Source: Deltaproteobacteria bacterium RIFCSPLOWO2_02_FULL_57_26 (GTDB lineage: Bacteria; Desulfobacterota; Binatia; UBA9968). Taken from it: DNA of 8,154 bases. The DNA lies in contig MGSI01000081.1 in the NCBI GenBank assembly GCA_001798455.1, positions 1-8,154 on the forward strand. Direction: 5' to 3'. The notes below the pieces were generated by a model. It saw only the letters and a list, made by a program, of their open reading frames with translations, had not been told where the DNA came from and did no database searches. This document shows positions 1 to 5,787 of the stretch, piece by piece. The stretch's first letter is position 1. The number at the start of each line of letters is the position of its first letter. A program made the position numbers and the translations under genes.

Positions 1-201
1 GGTACTTTTACTATTGCTATGCGAGATGTTCGTATGGAATGGTGCGCGCCGGAGAGAAATCGAGAAGCAAGAGACCCGACCCTTGCTCCACAAGACCAAA
101 CCTGTTAGCGCACAGACGCCGGCTTGTGACAATGAAAGCAGTTTGATACCTTAAGTAAAATGTAGGTGCGAGCCCTACAAAAAGGGACTCAAGGGAGGCT
201 T
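1..201. other. 5' edge region without a recognisable gene
   Basis: I see no convincing gene here. The first plus-strand frame is open from the edge to a TAG at 106-108 and could be the tail of a gene cut by the window, but its translation matches nothing I know. No tRNA cloverleaf or rRNA segment is evident. A TAAAAT hexamer at 156-161 resembles a -10 box, but it has no good -35 partner, so I do not call a promoter. Confidence 0.4.
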
Positions 202-369
202 ATGAGCGTCGAGTTAATTGCCGTTTTGGTCACGTCGTTTATCGAGGTTTGCGGATTGGTACTGGTTGCGCGGGAGGTACGGGAGGTGACTCATATCGAA
301 AGGGCGATCATGCTTTTTTTACGCAGAGAGCTAGGCGAAATTAAGGACGAACTGAAAGCCACGGGATAA
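202..369 (+). CDS. Hypothetical 55-residue single-pass membrane peptide
   Basis: I do not recognise a family. The product begins MSVELIAVLV and has a hydrophobic N-terminal stretch at about residues 3-23 that could form one transmembrane helix. A charged, probably helical tail rich in Arg, Glu and Lys follows (residues 24-53). I chose the ATG at 202 over the upstream in-frame GTG at 166 because an AAGGGAGG ribosome-binding site lies at 191-198 with correct spacing, and because the hydrophobic segment starts right after this ATG. The upstream codons add a polar, unlikely N terminus. It stands alone: the next gene starts 311 bases downstream, and nothing upstream suggests an operon. The good ribosome-binding site is the main argument that it is real. 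Its function is unknown. Confidence 0.5.
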   Translation: MSVELIAVLVTSFIEVCGLVLVAREVREVTHIERAIMLFLRRELGEIKDELKATG

Positions 370-633
370 TTTGCTTCGGTGCCTCTTTCCGCTTGGTCCT
401 CCGCTTTACAATCCCAATAGCAAGCAGTAAATTCCCGCTCAGCGGCCTGGTCGAGTCCCGTTTTATTCCCAATGCCCCACGACACTCTGCGCCTGGGCCC
501 TCCGGCCTACCTGGCAGTCATCAGGGATAAAACGCTGGTGTTGGAAAGCGGGCAGCCGCCGCTTTCTTCACGCATAACAGGTGATGTTTGATCGAGATCG
601 CGTGTGGGATTAAGCTCAAACCTGAGACTGACT

Positions 634-653
634 GGCGACTCGGCTGAGTTGTC
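634..653 (+). promoter_or_regulatory. Leader hairpin upstream of the methyltransferase start
   Basis: Bases 634-641 pair with 646-653 around a GGCT loop. The core ACTC/GAGT is perfect, and the outer pairs include two G-T wobbles. It ends 15 bases before the GGAGG ribosome-binding site, so it would fold in the mRNA leader. No U-tract follows, so it is not a terminator. A regulatory role is a guess, and a hairpin this short can arise by chance. Confidence 0.2.
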
Positions 654-665
654 GGCGGCCTCATT

Positions 666-673
666 GAAGGAGG
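666..673 (+). promoter_or_regulatory. Strong ribosome-binding site of the methyltransferase gene
   Basis: GAAGGAGGT is a near-perfect Shine-Dalgarno sequence. Its GGAGG core at 669-673 lies 7 bases before the ATG at 681. It fixes the start codon and argues that the gene is actively translated despite the internal TGA. Confidence 0.85.
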
Positions 674-680
674 TTAAGCT

Positions 681-1457
681 ATGTCGGACGAGGCGATGGT
701 GAACGGAGAAAGTTTGCGCGAGCAGGTCCGGGAGAAATACAGGGAAGTCGCGACGAATCCCGCTGGGAAGTACCACTTCCATACGGGTCGTTTCCTGGCT
801 GCACGCGTAGGCTACGATGCGGCTGTTGTGGCTGCCCTGCCCGACGTAGCTGTCGAGTCCTTCGCCGGTGTCGCCAACCCTTTCTCGCTGCGGCCTCTTG
901 CGCAGGGCGAGCGAGTTGTAGACGTGGGTTCAGGCGGGGGCTTTGACAGCTTCATCGCGGCAGCTCAGGTCGGCGCCGAAGGCAGGGTGATTGGCGTCGA
1001 TATGACGCAGGAAATGCTCCTGAAGTCGCGCTCAGCGGCTGATCTCCTTGGCTACAAGAGCGTCGAGTTCCGAGCGGGACTCGCCGAGGATCTACCCGTC
1101 GAGGACGGCTGGGCGGACGTGGTCATCAGCAACGGGGTTATCAACCTGTGCGCTGACAAACGTCGAGTCTTTTCGGAGATCTTCCGCGTGCTGCGGCCGG
1201 GCGGTCGTCTGCAATTTGCTGATATCGCGAACGGCAAACCCGTGCCGGAGTCGGCGCTCCGCAACATTGATCTCTGGACTGCTTGAATCGCTGGTGGCCT
1301 GCCGTGTGCAGGCTGGCAGCAAATGCTCGAGCAGTCCGGATTCATCGAGATCCAGATCGGGCCGCCCTGCGACACCTTTGGAGGGGCCGGCGGCGAAGAG
1401 AAGGCTCGCCTGTTCCAGGTGTATGGCTATCCGTTTCTTGGTCGCAAGCCGGCTTGA
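681..1457 (+). CDS. Selenocysteine-containing SAM-dependent methyltransferase, ArsM/UbiE-like
   Basis: This is a class I SAM-dependent methyltransferase of 258 residues when the TGA at codon 202 is read as selenocysteine (U). Motif I is VVDVGSGGGFDS (79-90), the ribose-binding acidic residue is in IGVD (104-107), and SNGVINL (150-156) with LRPGGRL (171-177) completes the Rossmann fold. Around the TGA the protein reads DLWTA-U-IAGGLP. Related arsenite methyltransferases (ArsM) have LWxxC[IV][AS]GAL here, with a cysteine that binds As(III), so U replaces that cysteine. The 56 residues after the TGA (to GRKPA) are well formed and family-like. There is no Cys before residue 157, so the N-terminal ArsM cysteines are absent; other cysteines are 157, 209 and 230. 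The substrate is therefore uncertain: a metalloid such as As or Se, or another soft nucleophile. The start is fixed by a strong ribosome-binding site. The alternative is a nonsense pseudogene, but the Cys position, the SECIS hairpin and the lack of other damage argue against it. Confidence 0.85.
1284..1286 (+). other. In-frame TGA, predicted selenocysteine codon (Sec202)
   Basis: This TGA is the only stop in the methyltransferase frame between 681 and the terminal TGA at 1455-1457. The same frame continues on both sides without any shift, and the conserved motif runs across it. A single base change from TGC would give the usual cysteine. The hairpin that starts 3 bases downstream fits recognition by SelB. 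Confidence 0.85.
1290..1320 (+). promoter_or_regulatory. Bacterial SECIS-type hairpin
   Basis: Bases 1296-1302 pair with 1308-1314 in a continuous 7-bp helix (GGCCTGC with GCAGGCT, one terminal G-T pair) that closes a 5-base loop, CGTGT. Below it come a T-G wobble (1295/1315), a G-G mismatch (1294/1316) and a 4-bp outer helix, GCTG (1290-1293) with CAGC (1317-1320). The loop starts 16 bases after the TGA and has G in its second position. From memory, the published bacterial SECIS consensus wants a small apical loop with a G in the first two positions, about 16-37 bases from the UGA; this fits. As in all bacterial SECIS elements, the hairpin is also coding sequence (residues 203-213). Confidence 0.8.
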
Positions 1458-1462
1458 GTGTT

Positions 1463-1491
1463 CCGGGGCCGGTGTCTAGTCGACCCCGGCC
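1463..1491 (+). terminator. GC-rich hairpin just after the methyltransferase gene
   Basis: GGCCGG (1467-1472) can pair with CCGGCC (1486-1491). Alternatively CCGGGG (1463-1468) can pair with CCCCGG (1484-1489). It lies 5-10 bases after the stop codon, where a terminator is expected. No run of T follows (the next bases are TTGTGTGAC), so it is not a classic intrinsic terminator. It may protect the 3' end of the mRNA or slow RNA polymerase. Confidence 0.3.
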
Positions 1492-1711
1492 TTGTGTGAC
1501 CGTGACCTTGGTGTCCCGATAAGGCGGTATCCCCCACGCTGTTTATCATCCGCGCTGTGGTGCTCGTTCATAGCTGCTCACTCCTTTGATGCACGCGGTT
1601 CCCGTGGACGGACAGATCTTGTCCCTATCTGCGCAATTTTGACCCACCTCTTCGACACCCTTTCTTTCATTTCCTCTTTGAAAATCGCGCGCTGATCCCC
1701 TGGCACTGCAC
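1492..1711. other. Intergenic region before the thermonuclease gene
   Basis: No gene is supported here. A 67-codon frame (1492-1695) has no ribosome-binding site and a composition unlike a real protein. The 3' half (1642-1680) is rich in C and T. GCGCAATTTT (1631-1640) and AAAATCGCGC (1681-1690) form a 9-of-10 inverted repeat 40 bases apart around it; this could be chance or a regulatory structure. I see no good promoter pair. Confidence 0.35.
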
Positions 1712-2242
1712 TTGCTTTCTCAGGGAGTCGTGGTCTCAAAGGCAAAAGCCTTCACTTTCTTCATTGCTCTGACCATCTCATCATATGCCTCCGCCGCTAG
1801 CCGCACGCCCATCGAGAACTGGGAAAGGAAAGTAATCCGAGTAGTCGACGGGGACACGCTGGTTCTAAGTCCCAATGAAAAAGTCCGTCTCATCGGCGTC
1901 GACACTCCGGAGACGAAGCATCCTAAGAAACCGGTTCAGTGTTTCGGCCTGGAGGCCAAAGAATTTACCGGGAAAATGGCGGCCGGGAAAAAGATCCGGC
2001 TGGAGCTGGACCAGGCCAATGCCGCCACAGGTCACAAAGACAGATACGGACGGACGCTGGGATATGTCTATTTGGAAGACGGCGTCTTTTTAAACGCAGA
2101 GATCATTCGTCAGGGGTACGGACACGCCTACACCCGGTTCCCCTTCCGCTACCTAGAGGAATTCAGAGCCCTTCAGCGACAGGCCCGGGCAGTAGGACGC
2201 GGACTTTGGTCAGGCTGCCTGCGGCGCGGTTACGCTTCCTGA
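1712..2242 (+). CDS. Secreted thermonuclease (staphylococcal-nuclease-like)
   Basis: This is a Ca2+-dependent phosphodiesterase of the SNase-like fold that cleaves DNA and RNA outside the cytoplasm. Numbered from the TTG at 1712, a signal peptide spans about residues 9-28 (basic AKA, hydrophobic core, SYASA then AS), with cleavage likely after Ala28. The nuclease core holds RVVDGDTL (43-50), VRLIGVDTPETKHPKKP (58-74) and KDRYGRTLGYVY (109-120). Equivalents of the S. aureus catalytic residues are all present: Asp48, Arg59, Asp64, Thr65, Glu67 and Arg114. The start is uncertain. The TTG at 1712 has no ribosome-binding site. An in-frame GTG at 1730 would begin MVSKAKAF, a more natural signal peptide, but AGGGAG (1722-1727) lies only 2 bases before it. 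The 3' end overlaps the convergent trxB by 13 bases. Confidence 0.92.
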   Translation: MLSQGVVVSKAKAFTFFIALTISSYASAASRTPIENWERKVIRVVDGDTLVLSPNEKVRLIGVDTPETKHPKKPVQCFGLEAKEFTGKMAAGKKIRLELDQANAATGHKDRYGRTLGYVYLEDGVFLNAEIIRQGYGHAYTRFPFRYLEEFRALQRQARAVGRGLWSGCLRRGYAS

Positions 2243-3171
2243 CTCTCCAGAAATCTTTCCGCGTCGATAGCGGCCATGCAGCCGGTGCCGGCGGCGGTAA
2301 CCGCCTGTCGGTAGATATGATCCTGAACATCGCCGCAGGCGAAAACACCCGGAACATTGGTCGCTGTCCCTTGGTGCGTGATCAGGTATCCGGTTTCGTC
2401 CATCTCTAGCTGACCGGCAAAGAGCTTGGTGTTGGGCTCATGGCCGATGGCCATAAAGACCCCGTCGCACTGGAAATCCTGGGTGGCACCGGTCTTCACG
2501 TTTTTTAGCCTCGCTCCCTTGACGCCTCCCTCTTTAGGCTCGCCATAGATCTCGTCGACAACAGAGTCCCAGATGAAGGAGATTTTAGGATTTTTCTTGG
2601 CTCGGTCCTGCATGATCTTCGAGGCCCGAAGCTCGTTGCGCCGATGAACGATGGTAACTTTGGTCGCGTATTTCGTTAGAAAAAGGGCCTCCTCCATCGC
2701 GGTATCACCACCCCCGATGACGATAACCTCCTTGTCTTTGAAGAAAAAGCCGTCGCAGGTAGCGCAGGCCGAGACCCCGTAGCCCATCAACTTCCTTTCC
2801 GACTCCAGGCCCAGAAGCTTGGCTGATGCGCCGCTGGCGATAATGAGAGCATCGCAGGTATAGGATTCCTTCCCAACCACTACCTGAAACGGCCTCTGTT
2901 TCAACTTAACCGACTTCACATCCCCAAAAACGCTTTTCGTGCCAAAGCGCTCCGCCTGTTTCTTGAACTCCTCCATCAGTTCCGGTCCAAGGATCCCCTT
3001 GGGAAACCCCGGATAATTTTCCACGTCTGTCGTGATGGTCAATTGCCCCCCCGGCTGCGAGCCCTCGACGACCAGCGGTTCCAGGTTGGCTCGCGCTGCG
3101 TAGATGGCGGCGGTGAGTCCTGCGGGACCGGACCCTAAGATAATCACCCGATAGTGGCTTTTTTTTTCCAC
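2230..3171 (-). CDS. trxB: Thioredoxin reductase
   Basis: This cytoplasmic FAD flavoenzyme passes electrons from NADPH to thioredoxin. The product is 313 residues (E. coli has about 321). The FAD-binding motif GSGPAG is at 13-18, GGQ at 41-43, and the redox-active disulfide CATC at 136-139. The NADPH domain has VIGGGDTAMEEA (151-162) and HRRNELR (176-182), whose arginines indicate NADPH over NADH. The C-terminal FAD motif is GVFACGDVQD (275-284). I start it at the GTG at 3171-3169 because the protein then begins VEKKSHYRVI, as in relatives. The frame is open 309 bases further upstream, but that part is the antisense of moaC. No clear ribosome-binding site precedes the GTG; a palindrome occupies that place. 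It is divergent from moaC and convergent with the thermonuclease gene. Confidence 0.96.
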   Translation of the reverse strand: MEKKSHYRVIILGSGPAGLTAAIYAARANLEPLVVEGSQPGGQLTITTDVENYPGFPKGILGPELMEEFKKQAERFGTKSVFGDVKSVKLKQRPFQVVVGKESYTCDALIIASGASAKLLGLESERKLMGYGVSACATCDGFFFKDKEVIVIGGGDTAMEEALFLTKYATKVTIVHRRNELRASKIMQDRAKKNPKISFIWDSVVDEIYGEPKEGGVKGARLKNVKTGATQDFQCDGVFMAIGHEPNTKLFAGQLEMDETGYLITHQGTATNVPGVFACGDVQDHIYRQAVTAAGTGCMAAIDAERFLESQEA

Positions 3172-3174
3172 GGT

Positions 3175-3191
3175 TTTTATGTAGCATAAAA
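3175..3191. promoter_or_regulatory. Perfect inverted repeat in the trxB/moaC divergent intergenic region
   Basis: TTTTATG (3175-3181) and CATAAAA (3185-3191) are perfect complements separated by TAG. The repeat is AT-rich in a GC-rich neighbourhood and lies 4-20 bases upstream of the trxB start, where its ribosome-binding site would be. It could be an operator for a dimeric regulator, part of the trxB promoter, or a small leader hairpin. I recognise no specific regulator's consensus. Confidence 0.45.
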
Positions 3192-3235
3192 CGATCTTAG
3201 GCGGAAGCAGAGATCGATGTTCGACGGAGAAGACG

Positions 3236-3715
3236 ATGGCTAGACTCTCCCACCTCGATGCGGAAGGAAGAGCCCGGATGGTCGATGTGACGGAAAAGGA
3301 TGTGACCGAAAGGATCGCTGTGGCCCGGGGAAAGATACTCATGCGTCCCGAGACCCTCACTCTGATCATGGAGAAAAAGGTGGAGAAGGGCGATGTCTTC
3401 TCGGTCGCGCGCGTGGCCGGGATCATGGCCGCCAAGAAAACTTCCGAGCTGATCCCAATGTGCCATCCCCTGAATATCACCTCGGTGGAAATCGATCTTA
3501 CCCCGCAAAAAAACCCCTCCCGAGTCGAGATCGAAGCTGTTGTGCGCGTAACCGGAAAAACTGGCGTGGAGATGGAGGCGATGACGGCGGTCGCGGTCTC
3601 TGGACTGACGATCTACGACATGTGCAAAGCGGTGGATCGCGAAATGACCCTCGGCGAAATCCGCCTGGTTAAAAAGAGCGGCGGCAAGAGCGGAACGTTT
3701 ATCCGGAAGGAGTAG
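3236..3715 (+). CDS. moaC: Cyclic pyranopterin monophosphate synthase MoaC
   Basis: MoaC works with the radical-SAM enzyme MoaA in the first step of molybdenum cofactor synthesis, turning the GTP-derived 3',8-cyclo intermediate into cyclic pyranopterin monophosphate in the cytoplasm. The product is 159 residues, the usual length. It shows the family signatures MCHPL (75-79), GVEMEAMTAVAVSGLTIYD (110-128) and MCKAVDREM (129-137). Asp128 and Lys131 match the catalytic Asp and Lys of E. coli MoaC. The ATG at 3236 is preceded by CGGAGA (3225-3230), a fair ribosome-binding site. No other moa or moe gene is next to it; downstream are a repeat and an unrelated methyltransferase. The cofactor it helps make is needed by the molybdenum/tungsten enzyme at the end of the window, about 2 kb away. 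Confidence 0.96.
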   Translation: MARLSHLDAEGRARMVDVTEKDVTERIAVARGKILMRPETLTLIMEKKVEKGDVFSVARVAGIMAAKKTSELIPMCHPLNITSVEIDLTPQKNPSRVEIEAVVRVTGKTGVEMEAMTAVAVSGLTIYDMCKAVDREMTLGEIRLVKKSGGKSGTFIRKE

Positions 3716-3723
3716 GACTAACC

Positions 3724-3816
3724 GTCAGCCGTCAGTTTTCAGCACTCAGCCAACACAAAGACAACGGATACAAGAAACCTAACTTCTTAGCTGACCGCTG
3801 ATCGCTGACTGCTGAT
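3724..3816. repeat. Imperfect palindromic REP-like repeat
   Basis: The arms 3724-3751 and 3789-3816 are complementary at about 20 of 28 positions and flank a 37-base spacer. Each arm is built from short units of the type CAGCxxTCAG or CTGAxxGCTGA: the right arm repeats GCTGA four times, the left repeats TCAG four times. The element fills nearly the whole moaC-rlmI gap, and its right end lies 6 bases before the next start codon. It would fold into a long mRNA hairpin. From its form I infer an interspersed REP-type element; I cannot count copies elsewhere. Confidence 0.6.
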
Positions 3817-3822
3817 AGCTCA

Positions 3823-4995
3823 ATGAGGGTATTTCTCAAAAAAGGCAGAGAGAGACCCGTACTGAACGGTCATCCCTGGATCTTTTCCGGCGCCATCGAA
3901 AAAACGGAAGAGGACTCGGGAAGCACGGCCATCGCCGACGTGTTCGATAGCCGTGGAAACTGGCTCGCCCGCGGCCTTTACAACCCGAAATCCCAAATCC
4001 GTGTACGGATTCTTACCTGGGAGAAGGAGGAGATAGATTCGTTCTTCTTTTGCCGCCGCCTCTCCCAAGCAGCCGCGCTGAGAGAGAAGTTCCTCCCCCC
4101 TTCCACCAACAGCTATCGCGTCGTCAACGGCGAAGGCGATCTTCTGCCTGGACTGGTTGTCGATCGCTACAGCGATTTCTTGGTCTGTCAGTTCTTTACC
4201 GCGGGAATCGACAAGCTCAAAGGAGCTGGCGTGGATGCTCTCTCAAGTTTATTCAAGCCGAGGGGCATCTACGAACGGAGCGAGGGCGGGGTCAGAGACG
4301 AGGAGGAGCTTCCGCCTTCGGTCGGCGTTCTCGTCGGTGAAGAGCCTCCCGAGTTAGTCCGGATCGAAGAGAACCAGATCAGTTTTCTCGTCGATGTGAG
4401 GAAGGGCCAGAAGACAGGATTCTTTCTGGACCAGAGAGACAATCGCACCCTGCTTTCATCGCTCGCGCGCGACATGACCATCCTCAACTGCTTTGCCTAC
4501 ACCGGCGGCTTTGCGGCGTATGCTCTCAAGGCAGGCGCGAAGCGAGTGATTTCCGTGGAGTCTTCAAGGCCGGCCCTGGAGCTGGCCAGAGAGAGCTTCG
4601 ACCTCAATGGCTTCTCCGTCGCCGAACAGGATCTCGTCCGCGCGGATGCATTCTCTTACCTGAAGAGCTGCACGGAGGAGTTTGACATCGTCGTCCTTGA
4701 CCCGCCCGCGCTCGCCCGCAAGCGCGGGGATGTCGCCGCGGCCGCGGGCAGCTATAAGTTCCTAAACCTCCATGCTCTGAGGCTGCTCAAGCCCGGCGGA
4801 CTGCTCTTTACTTTCTGCTGCTCGCAGCATTTGTCCCTGGATCTGTTTCAGAAAATCGTTTTCGGCGCGGCCGTGGATGCCTCCCGCAGAGTCCAGCTCC
4901 TCAAAAGATTGGGCCATCCGCCGGACCATCCTGTGAGCCTGCACCATCCAGAAGGGGAGTATCTGAAAGGGTTCCTTTTAAGCGTATTGGAGTGA
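3823..4995 (+). CDS. rlmI: RlmI-family class I SAM-dependent rRNA methyltransferase
   Basis: RlmI of E. coli methylates C5 of cytosine 1962 in 23S rRNA; this 390-residue protein has the family's length and order. An N-terminal PUA RNA-binding domain (about 1-70) includes RPVLNGHPWIFSGAI (11-25). A middle domain holds GDLLPGLVVDRY (105-116). GQKTGFFLDQRDNR (195-208) leads into the methyltransferase fold, with SAM motif I LNCFAYTGGFAAYAL (221-235), acidic VES (245-247), the catalytic-loop motif LDPPA (292-296), and FTFCCSQHLS (329-338), whose Cys332/333 are at the place of the family's catalytic cysteine. I use the ATG at 3823 because the PUA domain begins at once. No ribosome-binding site precedes it; the palindromic repeat runs almost to the ATG. 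The exact rRNA target is inferred from the family, so the symbol is tentative. Confidence 0.88.
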   Translation: MRVFLKKGRERPVLNGHPWIFSGAIEKTEEDSGSTAIADVFDSRGNWLARGLYNPKSQIRVRILTWEKEEIDSFFFCRRLSQAAALREKFLPPSTNSYRVVNGEGDLLPGLVVDRYSDFLVCQFFTAGIDKLKGAGVDALSSLFKPRGIYERSEGGVRDEEELPPSVGVLVGEEPPELVRIEENQISFLVDVRKGQKTGFFLDQRDNRTLLSSLARDMTILNCFAYTGGFAAYALKAGAKRVISVESSRPALELARESFDLNGFSVAEQDLVRADAFSYLKSCTEEFDIVVLDPPALARKRGDVAAAAGSYKFLNLHALRLLKPGGLLFTFCCSQHLSLDLFQKIVFGAAVDASRRVQLLKRLGHPPDHPVSLHHPEGEYLKGFLLSVLE

Positions 4996-5016
4996 AAGGC
5001 AGGCCTGTGCTATAAG
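4987..5016 (+). promoter_or_regulatory. Sigma-70-type extended -10 promoter for radC
   Basis: TTGGAG (4987-4992) is a fair -35, and TATAAG (5011-5016) matches 5 of 6 bases of the -10 consensus, with an 18-base spacer. TGC directly before the -10 (5008-5010) makes an extended -10. Transcription would start near 5023, giving radC a leader of only about 11-20 bases. The -35 overlaps the last codons of the preceding gene. Confidence 0.55.
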
Positions 5017-5033
5017 ACCCTCGCTGCCGCGAA

Positions 5034-5738
5034 ATGACTCTTATGGTTCGCCCATACCGGACGATCAAAGACTGGCCGGAAGAGGACCGGCCGAGGGAAA
5101 AACTCCTTGAGCGCGGGGCTGACGCGCTCACGGATGCCGAGCTTCTTGCGATTCTCCTGAGAACGGGGAATGCCAGCACCGGAGAAAATGCCCTGGATCA
5201 CGCTCACCTTCTGCTGAAGCAGTTCGGCGGCCTCAGGGGAATCGACGGTGCGCCGGTCGGGGAATTGCGAGCGCTCAAAGGGATCGGCTCGGCTAAGATC
5301 GCCCAGCTCAAGGCCGGTTTGGAGATGGGCCGGCGCCTCGGTCGAACACGATGGGAAGCGGGCAGCCCGCTGCGTTCCTCGGAGGATGTCTTCCGCCATT
5401 TCCGCGAGCGGCTGCAAAAAGAAACACATGAAATCTTCTACGTGATCCTTCTGACAAACAAAAACCGAAAAATCCGGGAAGTGAAGATCTCAGAAGGCTC
5501 GCTCACAGCTTCTCTGGTTCACCCGCGAGAGGTGTACAACCCGGTGATCCGCGAATCGGCGGCCGCCGTCATCTTTGTTCATAACCATCCAAGCGGCGAC
5601 CCGTCCCCCAGTCCTGAGGACTTGGAGATCACGCGCAGGCTCAAAGAGGTGGGCGAGTTGATGGGAGTGAGAGTCTTGGACCACGTGGTGATCGGCCACG
5701 ACCACTACTTTAGCTTCAACGACCGCGGCATGCTCTGA
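5034..5738 (+). CDS. radC: RadC/YeeS family JAB (MPN+) domain protein
   Basis: The product is 234 residues, normal for RadC. The N-terminal half carries the UPF0758 region with RPREKLLERG (19-28), LTDAELLAILLRTG (32-45) and a helix-hairpin-helix-like LKGIGSAKIAQLKA (80-93). The C-terminal half is a JAB/MPN+ metalloprotease-like domain with an intact zinc site: a Glu on the strand before it, then VHNHPSGDPSPSPEDLEITR, the HxHx(n)SxxD signature. It ends with DHVVIGHDHYFSFNDRGML. Despite the name, a role in DNA repair is not established; its biochemical activity is unknown. Two in-frame ATGs are possible, 5034 and 5043. The second gives MVRPYRTIKDWP, closer to relatives; neither has a ribosome-binding site. 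A promoter lies just upstream, so it is probably transcribed on its own or with the next gene. Confidence 0.93.
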   Translation: MTLMVRPYRTIKDWPEEDRPREKLLERGADALTDAELLAILLRTGNASTGENALDHAHLLLKQFGGLRGIDGAPVGELRALKGIGSAKIAQLKAGLEMGRRLGRTRWEAGSPLRSSEDVFRHFRERLQKETHEIFYVILLTNKNRKIREVKISEGSLTASLVHPREVYNPVIRESAAAVIFVHNHPSGDPSPSPEDLEITRRLKEVGELMGVRVLDHVVIGHDHYFSFNDRGML

Positions 5739-5787
5739 GTTTGCATCCGCCTCCGGTATGCGATACGGGCAAAAGTAACAAAACGGA

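Larger units (their letters stand above)
370..680. other. Intergenic region upstream of the methyltransferase gene
   Basis: No convincing gene lies in these 311 bases. A 39-codon frame (472-591) has no ribosome-binding site and no recognisable product, and the minus-strand frames crossing the region look like chance. The 3' part is the leader of the methyltransferase gene. It holds an 8-bp hairpin with two G-T pairs and a GGCT loop (634-653), just upstream of the strong ribosome-binding site. TTGATC at 588-593 is a weak -35 candidate without a good -10. Confidence 0.45.

Noticed and set aside
472..591. 39-codon plus-strand frame upstream of the methyltransferase
   Set aside because: It has no ribosome-binding site and its product matches no family I know; likely chance.
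507..782. 91-codon minus-strand frame
   Set aside because: It overlaps the start of the methyltransferase gene on the other strand and shows no domain or ribosome-binding site.
1284..1286. Methyltransferase as a nonsense pseudogene or a frameshift
   Set aside because: The frame is identical on both sides of the TGA, so there is no shift. The codon falls at a Cys position, a SECIS-type hairpin follows, and no other damage is seen over 259 codons.
1492..1695. 67-codon plus-strand frame before the thermonuclease
   Set aside because: It has no ribosome-binding site, an odd composition (many Arg, Ser, Cys) and no recognisable motif.
3172..3480. N-terminal extension of trxB on the minus strand
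   Set aside because: It is the open antisense frame of moaC. The real FAD-binding N terminus begins just after the GTG at 3171.
5753..5769. Small hairpin between radC and the molybdopterin oxidoreductase as a terminator
   Set aside because: The arms (7 bases with one mismatch, loop GCG) are short and followed by AAAAG, not a T run, so it would not terminate on the plus strand.
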